Positions 1 to 6,601 of a stretch of DNA of 9,319 bases are shown piece after piece (position 1 is the first letter of the stretch; each line of letters opens with the position of its first letter). Under the pieces are notes generated by a model that was given only the letters and a program-made list of their open reading frames with translations, was not told where the DNA came from and searched no databases. The DNA comes from Polaromonas sp. (GTDB taxonomy: Bacteria > Pseudomonadota > Gammaproteobacteria > Burkholderiales > Burkholderiaceae_C). The stretch lies in NCBI GenBank assembly GCA_026786065.1, contig JAJAYS010000139.1, positions 1 to 9,319 on the forward strand, read 5' to 3'. The position numbers and the translations under genes are program-made.

Positions 1-88
<88 letters not shown>

Positions 89-91
89 CGG

Positions 92-1687
92 GCCACCGCG
101 ATCCGCCTGAAACAGCTTGCTGCCGAAAAAGGCACGGAGCTGTCGGTGGTGGTGCTCGAAAAAGGCTCGGAGCCTGGGGCGCATATTTTGAGCGGTGCGC
201 TGATGGACCCGCGCGCCATCACCGAGCTATTTCCCGACTGGTAAGAACGCGGCTCCCCGCTGACGCAGCCGGTCACCGGCGACGAGATGCTGTTTCTGAG
301 CCGGTCCGGCAAGATCAACACACCCCAATTCCTCATTCCAGAATCCCTGCACAACGAAGGCAACTTTGTCGTCAGCCTGGGCAATGTGGTGCGCTGGCTG
401 GGCCAGCAGGCCGAAGCCTTGGGCGTCGAGATATTCCCCGGCTTTGCGGCCGCCGAGATGCTTTACAACGACGATGGCTCGGTCAAGGGCGTGGCCACCG
501 GCAACCTGGGCGTGGGCAAGGACGGCCAGCCCACCGACCACTTCCAGCTCGGCATGGAACTGCTCGGCAAATACACCATCTTTGCCGAAGGCTCGCGTGG
601 TCACTTGGGCCGGCAACTGATCTCCAAATACAAGCTCGACGAAGGCCGGGACCCCCAGACCTATGCGCTGGGCATCAAGGAGCTGTGGGAAATTGACCCG
701 GCCAAGGCCAGGCCCGGCCACGTCGTGCATTCGCTCGGCTGGCCGATGGACAACGCCACCTATGGCGGCGGTTTTTTGTACCACCTGGAGGAGAACAAGG
801 TCACGCTCGGTTTCATCACCGGGCTGGAATACAGCAACCCCTGGCTCAGCCCGTTCGAGGAAATGCAGCGCTGGAAAACCCACCCGGCCATCCTGCAGGT
901 CCTGGAAGGCGGCAAACGCATCGGCTATGGCGCACGCTCCATCACCTGCGGCGGCCTTATGAGCCTGCCGAAGACGGTGTTTCCGGGCGGCGCGCTGGTC
1001 GGCTGTGAAGCCGGTTTTCTGAACTTTGCGCGCATCAAGGGCAGCCACGCGGCCATCAAAACCGGCATGCTGGCCGCCGAAGCCGCGTACGCCGCAGTGA
1101 CCAGCGGACGCCAGCATGACGAGCTTGCGGACTACCCCCAGGCATTTGCAAAAAGCTGGCTGTTTGACGAGCTGGACGTTTCGCGCAACACCAAACAATG
1201 GATGAAAAAAGGCCTGGCCCTGTCCTCCATCATGAACGGCATCGAGTTGTGGATGCTGCCCAAGCTGGGCATCAAGGCGCCGCCCTGGACCATCCATAAC
1301 CGCGTGGCCGACCACGCTACGCTCAAGTCGGCGGCCGACTGCCCGCAAATCGCCTACCCCAAGCCAGACAACAAGATCACCTTTGACCGGCTGACCTCGG
1401 TCTTCATCTCCAACACCAACCATGAAGAACAGCAACCGGCCCACCTGACGTTGAAAGACGCCAGCGTGCCGGTCAGCATCAACCTGGCCACCTATGCCGG
1501 GCCGGAAGCGCGCTACTGCCCGGCTGGGGTTTATGAGTACGTGAAGAACTCCGACGACACCTCACGCCTGCAGATCAACGCGCAAAACTGCGTCCACTGC
1601 AAAACCTGCGACATCAAGGACCCGACGCAAAACATCGTCTGGGTAACGCCCGAGGGCGGCGGCGGTCCGAACTACGCCGGAATGTAG
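92..1687 (+). CDS. Electron transfer flavoprotein-ubiquinone oxidoreductase, 5'-truncated and interrupted by an in-frame stop
   Basis: This inner-membrane-associated flavo-iron-sulfur enzyme takes electrons from reduced electron transfer flavoprotein and passes them to ubiquinone, linking fatty- and amino-acid acyl-CoA dehydrogenases to respiration. Codons from 92 encode the end of the FAD-binding Rossmann segment (ATAIRLKQLAAEKG, VVVLEKGSEPGAHILSGALMDP). The middle matches the family throughout (SGKINTPQFLIPESLHNEGN, YGGGFLYHLEENKVTLGF, VGCEAGFLNFARIKGSHAAIK). The C-terminal 4Fe-4S domain has its four cysteines at codons 1517, 1589, 1598 and 1607 (CPAGVYEY, then CVHCKTC). About 530 residues are present against roughly 550 for the family. 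The true start is lost in the artefact. An in-frame TAA at 242-244 splits the frame; the first ATG after it (287) lies inside conserved sequence and is not a believable start. The gene is either a pseudogene or carries a sequence error. The product identity is firm. Confidence 0.93.
242..244 (+). other. In-frame TAA inside the ETF-ubiquinone oxidoreductase gene
   Basis: The reading frame runs LFPDW, then TAA, then ERGSPLTQPVTGDEM, and is homologous to the family on both sides with no change of frame. At this place relatives, as I remember them, carry lysine (DWKERG-like), so a single AAA to TAA change explains it. It lies about 150 bases from the poly-G artefact, where base quality may be poor, which makes a sequencing error at least as likely as a true nonsense mutation. 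Confidence 0.9.
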
Positions 1688-1732
1688 GCGCGCGTGCGTG
1701 AAACGCGCCGGGCAGTGCTGTGCGCGTCCCGG

Positions 1733-1747
1733 CCCGTCCCGTCCCGT
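1733..1747. repeat. Three tandem CCCGT units
   Basis: CCCGT occurs three times head to tail, preceded by a related CGTCCCGG. It is a very short tandem repeat in non-coding DNA downstream of the ETF-QO gene. No function is evident. Confidence 0.6.
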
Positions 1748-1788
1748 ATCCAGACACGCGAACTTGTTACATGCTGCATTTTTCCAGC

Positions 1789-1819
1789 AGCCCCTTTTTT
1801 CTTGAAAAAGCGGGCTTTT
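1789..1819 (+). terminator. Rho-independent terminator of the ETF-QO gene
   Basis: AGCCC (1789-1793) pairs with GGGCT (1812-1816), and the T run at 1795-1800 pairs with G1810 (wobble) and A1805-1809. There is one internal C-C mismatch and the loop is CTTG, a known stable tetraloop. The 12-position stem is followed directly by T1816-T1819. It lies about 100 bases after the upstream stop codon on the same strand, as expected for a terminator. The T tail is short, so efficiency is uncertain. Confidence 0.65.
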
Positions 1820-1962
1820 AGCGTTTCATCGCGGGCTATTCCGAAAGCACCAGCGGACATACTTTGCCTGCGGTTATTCAAGTCAGGGCATCGTCTGACA
1901 GCCCGCCCATGACAGCACTGCGATGATTTCGCTGGAGGATTATTGAAAGCGGAGCCGGGACA

Positions 1963-1979
1963 GTTTTTTCTCGAAAAAC
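1963..1979. repeat. Second T-run/A-run stem-loop, related to the terminator
   Basis: GTTTTT (1963-1968) pairs with AAAAAC (1974-1979) around a 5-base loop. The string TTTTTTCTCGAAAAACGGG closely resembles the terminator core TTTTTTCTTGAAAAAGCGGG about 170 bases upstream, differing by one base and one deletion. No T tail follows, so it is not an obvious terminator. It lies about 90 bases before the chosen galE start and could be a leader structure, a duplicated element or chance. Confidence 0.45.
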
Positions 1980-1999
1980 GGGTTACCCCCACTTACGAT
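1971..1999 (+). promoter_or_regulatory. Weak candidate sigma-70 promoter before galE
   Basis: TCGAAA at 1971-1976 (4 of 6 matches to TTGACA) and TACGAT at 1994-1999 (4 of 6 to TATAAT) are separated by exactly 17 bases. Transcription would begin at about 2006, giving a leader of about 60 bases to the galE start chosen here. Matches this weak occur by chance, and the -35 element overlaps the second stem-loop. The call rests mainly on correct spacing and position. Confidence 0.3.
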
Positions 2000-2066
2000 A
2001 TTTTTTATGTCGGAGCCACGAACCCCTACTAATCAGATCAGCCGAATTCACCACACTGCACTACCC

Positions 2067-3158
2067 ATGTCGCAACAACCACGCGTACTCTTGACCGGCG
2101 GCGCCGGCTACATCGGCAGCCACACGGCGGTCGCGCTGATCGAGGCTGGCTATGCCCCGGTGCTGGTGGACGACTTCTCCAACAGCAGCCCGGCAGTGTT
2201 GAAGCGACTCGAGCAATTAACGGGTCAACCGGTCGTCTGCGAGCGCGGCGACGTGCAGGACCGACCTTGGGTGGAGGGCCTTCTGCGGCGCCATGCGTGT
2301 CAGGCCACGATTCATCTGGCCGGCTTCAAGGCAGTGGGCGAGAGCGTCGCGCAGCCGCTGAAGTACTACCGAAACAACGTCGGCGGGTTAATCAGCGTGA
2401 TGCAGGCCATGCAGGCTGTCGACTGCCGCGCGATCGTCTTCTCGTCCAGCGCCACCGTGTATGGCGACCCGGCCAGCGTGCCAATTGATGAAACGTTTGC
2501 GTGCGCGCCAGAAAGCCCGTACGCCCACTCCAAGCTGGTGTGCGAGCAGATGCTGGCCGCGCAAGCCAAGGCTCAGGCCGATTGGCGGGTCGGCGTGTTG
2601 CGGTACTTCAACCCGGTGGGCGCCCATCCGAGCGGCCAGATTGGCGAAGACCCGGGCGGCGTGCCAAACAACCTGATGCCGTACATCGCGCAGGTCGCTG
2701 TCGGTCAGCGCGAAAAACTTCAGGTCTTTGGCAACGATTACCCGACGCCCGATGGAACCGGCGTGCGCGACTACCTGCACGTCACGGACCTCGCGCTGGG
2801 TCATGTCGCTGCGGTCAAGCGACTGCTCCAGTGCCCTGGCAGTTTTACAGTCAATCTCGGGACCGGCGCCGGAACGAGTGTGCTGGGAGTTCTGCGCGCC
2901 TTTGAACGCGCCAGCGGCCGTTCCGTACCTTTTGAATTTGTACCGCGCCGTGCTGGCGATGTCGCGCAGTACTTTGCCGACGCGTCGCTGGCAGCGTCGG
3001 TGCTGGGTTGGCGCGCGTCGCACGGCATCGAGGCAATGTGCCGCGACGCCTGGCACTGGCAACAGCGCAACCCGCTGGGCTACGCCGGTGAGGTGGCCCA
3101 TGAATTGCGTGGTTCGGGAGAAAAATCGCGGCTTGGGTCGTTTTCCGACGCTATATAG
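2067..3158 (+). CDS. galE: UDP-glucose 4-epimerase GalE
   Basis: This cytoplasmic, NAD-dependent short-chain dehydrogenase interconverts UDP-glucose and UDP-galactose, supplying galactose donors for polysaccharide synthesis. The N-terminal Rossmann motif GGAGYIGSHT begins at residue 11. Catalytic residues are visible as S128 in FSSSATVYG and Y152/K156 in YAHSK. RYFNPVGAHPSGQIGEDP and DGTGVRDYLHVTDLA are family signatures. Y302 (QYFADAS) aligns with E. coli Tyr299; a bulky residue there is known to restrict the enzyme to UDP-Glc/Gal rather than N-acetyl sugars. The 363 residues compare with 338 in E. coli, the excess being a tail of about 20 residues after NPLGYAGE. I chose ATG 2067 because the protein then begins MSQQPRVLLTGGAGYIG, as in relatives. 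An in-frame ATG at 2007 adds 20 unconserved residues. Neither start has a clear Shine-Dalgarno. The gene precedes the polysaccharide genes and fits as their sugar-nucleotide supplier. Confidence 0.95.
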   Translation: MSQQPRVLLTGGAGYIGSHTAVALIEAGYAPVLVDDFSNSSPAVLKRLEQLTGQPVVCERGDVQDRPWVEGLLRRHACQATIHLAGFKAVGESVAQPLKYYRNNVGGLISVMQAMQAVDCRAIVFSSSATVYGDPASVPIDETFACAPESPYAHSKLVCEQMLAAQAKAQADWRVGVLRYFNPVGAHPSGQIGEDPGGVPNNLMPYIAQVAVGQREKLQVFGNDYPTPDGTGVRDYLHVTDLALGHVAAVKRLLQCPGSFTVNLGTGAGTSVLGVLRAFERASGRSVPFEFVPRRAGDVAQYFADASLAASVLGWRASHGIEAMCRDAWHWQQRNPLGYAGEVAHELRGSGEKSRLGSFSDAI

Positions 3159-3160
3159 CG
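3149..3160. repeat. Perfect 12-bp palindrome over the galE stop codon
   Basis: CGCTATATAGCG reads the same on both strands and contains the galE TAG stop (3156-3158). It has no spacer, so it suits a symmetric protein site better than an RNA hairpin. There is no further support for a function, and a perfect palindrome of this length can occur by chance. Confidence 0.3.
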
Positions 3161-3304
3161 CCTGTTGGCAATGGTCCTTCTGCGCCGCAATGGGAACATG
3201 GGGAAAAGCGTTCTGCGGGAGGTACATGGGGTCCAGAAAGGCTGGCTGCCGCGCTGTGTTTTTATCCGGCAACCCATGAGCGAACTGTTTTGAAAGATGT
3301 TTTT

Positions 3305-3604
3305 ATGCTCCGAAGTCTGGTTTTATCCGCTCTGATAGGGCTGTTCAGCTGTCTGCATCTGCCAGTGCACGCCCAGAAGGCAGTACCCCAGCCGGACGCG
3401 CTAACCATGGTGAAGGTTCAAGCCCAGGATGCCGTCGTGGTCTCCATGCGCACCGAGCCGGGACCGCGACGAAGCCCGGTTGCCGCAAAGCCCACGGCGG
3501 TGCCCGAGAAAAATCCGGACCGCGACAACTTGCGCATGCTTGTAGTGGCACTGCTGCTGATGCTGGCCATCGCAGTTCGCCGCAACCGATCGGACCCGCG
3601 TTGA
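3305..3604 (+). CDS. Small exported protein with signal peptide and C-terminal membrane anchor, function unknown
   Basis: I do not recognise a family. The 99 residues have a clear layout: an N-terminal signal peptide (MLRSLVLSALIGLFSCLHL, likely cut after VHA at residue 23), a proline- and charge-rich periplasmic stretch of about 50 residues, one hydrophobic segment at about 76-91 (LRMLVVALLLMLAIAV), and a basic tail RRNRSDPR that should stay in the cytoplasm. LFSC at 13-16 is a poor lipobox, so a lipoprotein is less likely. I chose ATG 3305 because the signal peptide begins there; an in-frame TTG at 3290 is an alternative. The stop overlaps the flippase start by 4 bases (TTGA, 3601-3604), so the two genes are probably translated together. 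The position suggests an accessory role in polysaccharide export or polymerisation, but that is inference from context only. Confidence 0.7.
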   Translation: MLRSLVLSALIGLFSCLHLPVHAQKAVPQPDALTMVKVQAQDAVVVSMRTEPGPRRSPVAAKPTAVPEKNPDRDNLRMLVVALLLMLAIAVRRNRSDPR

Positions 3605-5127
3605 CTTCTACTGCCATCGGCAAGTCCGGCGTTTCGGCCGTCAAGTGGAGCGCCGCCTCGACGGCGGTGCGTTTCACGCTCCAATTGGGGGCGCAAGTTG
3701 CGCTGGCGCGTACGTTGGGGCCTGAGGCTTTCGGCGTCTTCGCGATCGGCATGGTGGTGCTGACCTTTGCAGGCTTCGTGTCGGGTTTCGGTTTTAGCTG
3801 GAGCCTGCTGCAGCGCACCGAACTGCACGACGACGACGTACGTTTCGCCTGGACCTGGCAGTGCGCCGTCGGTCTGGTCACGATGGTTGCGTTGTATTTC
3901 AGTGCCCCATACCTGGCCGGGTACTTTCGGGAGGCACGGGCGCAAAACGTCATTGAATGGCTGTCGGTTGCGTGTCTGCTCAATGCCGCCGCCTCGCCGG
4001 CCACCTTTTTGCTCCAGCGCGAGCTGAATTTCCGCGCGGTGGGCCTGATCCAGGTTGGCAGCTACGCGCTAGGCTATCTGGCGGTCGGTCTGCCAATGGC
4101 CTTCGCCGGCTGGGGAGTGCAGTCGCTGGTGGCGGCCTGGCTGGTTCAGGCTGTAGCCCAGTTTGTCCTCGGTTACGCGCTCAAGCCGCATCCGGTGAAG
4201 CCGCTTTTCTGGTATCCGTCGGCCAGTCTGGCGATGGGCACCGGTAGGGCCGTGTTTCTGACGAACATCGTCAACTGGGTGCTGAACAACCTTGATCGAA
4301 TCCTAATCGCGCGTTTGCTCAATGCCACCTCGCTGGGCCTCTACAACGTCGCGTATAACCTCGCAACCCTGCCCAACAGTGTGCTGCTGGGTGCGCTGCA
4401 ACCGGCGTTTACTGCTGCCGGAGCGCGCCTGCAGCACGACATCCCGCGCCTCGGTCGGGCTTATCTGCAAATGGTCGCGAGCGTCTGCGTGCTCGGCATT
4501 CCAGCTTTCGCGGTCTTCGGGCTGATGTCGCCGGATGCAGTGGCATTTCTCTACGGCGCCAAGTGGGTCGATGCCGGCTGGGTGCTGGGGATCCTGTTTT
4601 TTGCCATGCCGGCCTATGTGATCTGGGCCATCTCGACACCCATACTCTGGAACACCCGGCGCAAGAGCCATGAGTTCGCGCTGCAGCTTCCGCTGGTGGC
4701 GGTGGGTGCGGCTGGGTTTTACCTGTTTGCGGGCAACGGAATTTTGCAGGCAGCGGCGGTCGCTGCGGCGCTGCTGGTGCTGCGTGCGCTGGTGATCGGT
4801 ACTGCGGCTTTCAAGGCGCTTGGCCTGCATGTGCGCGATGTGCTGCCTGAGCTCGGCCGCGGTGCGCTCCTGGCGCTGGCGGTGTCCTTTAGCGTACTGG
4901 TTGCGCAGCAGGCGGTTGCGGGGTATGCCTTTGCGCTGTTGTCGCTCGCAGCCGCCGGCGCAGCCGCTCTGGCGACGCTGCTGCTGCTGCTGGTGTGGCC
5001 GCAATGCCTGGGTGAACGCACCATCTCGATGATTTTGCGATTCGTACCGCGCCTGCAAGCCCGCTTGCGAGCTGGCCAGCACCTGCGCAGTGGACCAGCA
5101 GAGCGCACCCCGGAAAGCGCCTTGTGA
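3601..5127 (+). CDS. wzx: Wzx-type polysaccharide flippase (MOP/Polysacc_synt superfamily)
   Basis: This is a multi-pass inner-membrane protein of 508 residues, a usual length for the family. It is predicted to flip undecaprenyl-linked oligosaccharides from the cytoplasmic to the periplasmic face. Hydrophobic segments run along the whole protein, consistent with about 12 to 14 helices. Family-like signatures are the N-terminal LARTLGPEAFGVFAIG (about residues 36-51) and the central NNLDRILIARLLNATSLGLY followed by NVAYNLATLP (about 230-260). The best start is TTG 3601, overlapping the previous stop by 4 bases, because the first in-frame ATG (3751) would remove the conserved first helix. A GGA at 3592-3594 is a weak ribosome site. 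The stop overlaps the next gene's GTG by 4 bases. The sequence looks closest to the WzxC/polysaccharide-synthesis branch rather than E. coli O-antigen Wzx, so the transported sugar cannot be named. Confidence 0.88.
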   Translation: MTSTAIGKSGVSAVKWSAASTAVRFTLQLGAQVALARTLGPEAFGVFAIGMVVLTFAGFVSGFGFSWSLLQRTELHDDDVRFAWTWQCAVGLVTMVALYFSAPYLAGYFREARAQNVIEWLSVACLLNAAASPATFLLQRELNFRAVGLIQVGSYALGYLAVGLPMAFAGWGVQSLVAAWLVQAVAQFVLGYALKPHPVKPLFWYPSASLAMGTGRAVFLTNIVNWVLNNLDRILIARLLNATSLGLYNVAYNLATLPNSVLLGALQPAFTAAGARLQHDIPRLGRAYLQMVASVCVLGIPAFAVFGLMSPDAVAFLYGAKWVDAGWVLGILFFAMPAYVIWAISTPILWNTRRKSHEFALQLPLVAVGAAGFYLFAGNGILQAAAVAAALLVLRALVIGTAAFKALGLHVRDVLPELGRGALLALAVSFSVLVAQQAVAGYAFALLSLAAAGAAALATLLLLLVWPQCLGERTISMILRFVPRLQARLRAGQHLRSGPAERTPESAL

Positions 5128-6601
5128 ATCTGAGTGTGACCACGGTCATTTTGATCGCGGGTGCCGTCTTTGCGGCTTTGGCCTCGGTGATCGGCATGAT
5201 CGGTGCGGTCCGGATTACCGCAATCCGCGAACGTGGCTATTTTCATTGGGCTTTCTACGGCATCGTGTTCATCAGCGGGGTCATCGTGCTGGTTTCCGGC
5301 CGGGATATGACTTCGGTGTTTCTCGAGTACGACTTGCCGGAAGCCGGCCTCTTGCGCCATCCGCTGGTGGCCGTGCTTCAACCGCTGATTTCGTTGTTGA
5401 TATTGACCGTTGCGGGCGAGCGCATCATCACCCGCTGGCTGCGCCGCAAGGATCAGCCACCGCCGCCCGGCTTTCTACTGCTGGCCTTCGTAGTGTTCTG
5501 GACCGGTACGGTGGCCCTGCCCGCGCTGTTTGGCGCCAACCCGCTGGTGTCGCACGATTACGCCTATCCCCTGGTGATCGGCATGGCGGCGATTCTGGCG
5601 ACGGGGATCGAACGGGAGCGGGCAATTCACGCAGTGCGCGATGCAATAACACTTTTGATCACCGTCAGCCTGGTGTTCATCCCTTTCGAGCCGGCGATGG
5701 TGCTCGACGCGGCTTATGGCCAGGGCTTGCTGCCGGGGGTGCCGCGATTTGCCGGGCTCGCCCAGCATGCTGTTGCGATGGGTTTGCTCGCGCAACTGGG
5801 CCTGCTGTGTTTGCAGGCATCACCGTACCGTTCCCGCTGGCTGAACCGCCTGGCCTGGATTGTCGGCCTGGCGGCTCTTTTTTTCGCGCAATCCAAGACC
5901 GCATGGGCCACCTTTGTGGTCTGCTCGCTGTGCCTTATGGCCTTGCGCACCGGGCCGCAGATGTGGCGCCGCGTCAGTGATCCAAAAAACCCGGCGGTGG
6001 GTGTGGTGTCCTTGCTGATCGTCATCATCTGTCTGGTCGCGATCGGTGGGGTACTGGCATTGAGCGATCTCGGGGGCCAGATTGAAGACTTTTGGCGACC
6101 AGCCAAGGGGCCGAGCTGGCGTCCCTGACGGGCCGCGACAAGATCTGGGCGATCGCCTACGACGAATGGCAAAGAAACCCGGTCTTCGGCTATGGACCGA
6201 CTCTTTGGAATGCCGAATTTCGCACCAGTATTGCCATGCCGTACGCCACCCACGGGCACAACCAGTTCATGGACACGCTGTCCCGCTCGGGCTCCGTCGG
6301 CGCGGTATCGCTGGTTCTGTATTCCCTGGTGCTGCTGGCATTGTCAATTCGCTACACCCGGCAAAGTGGTGGCCTCAGTCTGGCCCTGTTCCTGGCGATT
6401 GCGATGCGCTCTGTCAGCGAAGTGCCGCTTGCACTGTTCGGCTACAACCTCGAAGTGATTGCTCAAGCCTTGCTGCTTGCCGTTCTGGCGGGCTGCGCAG
6501 TGGAGGTGGCCGCCAAAAATCGTCTGCTGGCCGACAGCCGGCGCTATGCTCCGCCCTCCAGAAAACCGATTACCCCCCTTGCCGCGAGGTCTGTCCCGTG
6601 A
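5124..6601 (+). CDS. O-antigen ligase/polymerase family membrane protein (Wzy/WaaL-like), frameshifted
   Basis: This multi-pass inner-membrane protein belongs to the family that either polymerises lipid-linked repeat units (Wzy) or ligates glycans to an acceptor (WaaL). The first frame runs from GTG 5124 (overlapping the flippase stop as GTGA, with GGAAAG at 5112-5117 as ribosome site) to a stop ending at 6128. The C-terminal half continues one frame over, from about 6092 to 6601. Joined, they give about 492 residues, a normal family length. The first part has many hydrophobic helices plus RFAGLAQHAVAMGLLAQLG and FFAQSKTAWATF. The second has the hallmark LTGRDKIWAIAYDEW, NPVFGYG, and HGHNQFMDTLSRSGSVGAVS. 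Wzy and WaaL cannot be told apart by sequence alone; position beside a flippase and glycosyltransferases favours Wzy. As written, the gene would yield a truncated 334-residue product lacking the large periplasmic-loop motif. Confidence 0.85.
6090..6093 (+). other. Frameshift site in the polymerase/ligase gene (TTTT run)
   Basis: Before this run the reading is IEDF in the first frame. After it, family-like sequence LATSQGAELASLTGRDKIW continues in the -1 frame. A fifth T would give GAC TTT TTG GCG ACC and restore one continuous frame. The run is therefore most simply one T short, through a homopolymer sequencing error or a real deletion. The local sequence C TTT TGG is not a canonical -1 slippery heptamer. 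Confidence 0.8.

Larger units (their letters stand above)
1688..2066. other. Intergenic region between the ETF-QO gene and galE
   Basis: About 380 bases with no convincing gene on either strand. It looks visibly richer in A/T runs than the flanking genes. Contents in order: a small GC hairpin just after the stop (GCGCGT 1690-1695 with ACGCGC 1703-1708), three tandem CCCGT units, a strong stem-loop with a T tail, the word GCGGGCT twice (1810, 1831) and its reverse complement once (1900), a GGAGG at 1934-1938, a second T-run/A-run stem-loop, and a weak promoter-like pair just before the galE start region. It separates a housekeeping gene from a polysaccharide locus, so it is a plausible boundary of a variable region. 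Confidence 0.7.

Noticed and set aside
227..1444. 405-codon open frame on the minus strand
   Set aside because: It is fully antisense to the ETF-QO gene and shows no recognisable motifs; long antisense frames are common in GC-rich coding DNA.
287..1687. ETF-QO gene starting at ATG 287
   Set aside because: This ATG lies inside conserved sequence (GDEMLFLSRSGK), and homologous coding continues upstream to base 92 in the same frame. It is an internal methionine exposed by the TAA at 242-244.
1943..2032. Possible 29-codon leader peptide starting at TTG 1943 behind GGAGG
   Set aside because: The start is TTG with short spacing, the peptide has no regulatory codon run or recognisable pattern, and its frame ends before the galE start without coupling. 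It is too weak to call.
2388..3272. 294-codon open frame on the minus strand opposite galE
   Set aside because: The protein has no family features, while the plus strand encodes GalE with all catalytic motifs.
3198..3293. 31-codon open frame between galE and the small membrane protein
   Set aside because: It is short, without a ribosome site or recognisable sequence, and could be chance. It is not a continuation of GalE, which already ends at its normal C-terminus plus a short tail.
5090..5980. 296-codon plus-strand frame overlapping the polymerase gene
   Set aside because: It is a +1-frame shadow with arginine- and glycine-rich sequence. The overlapping frame from 5124 has the expected membrane helices and family motifs.
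6090..6096. Programmed -1 frameshifting in the polymerase gene
   Set aside because: C TTT TGG does not fit the X XXY YYZ slippery pattern and I saw no obvious downstream stem-loop or pseudoknot. An indel in a T run is simpler.
6082..6597. Upstream extension of the first GT2 gene
   Set aside because: This frame overlaps the C-terminal motifs of the polymerase/ligase in another frame, and the GT2 fold clearly begins at GTG 6598 with its own GAGG.
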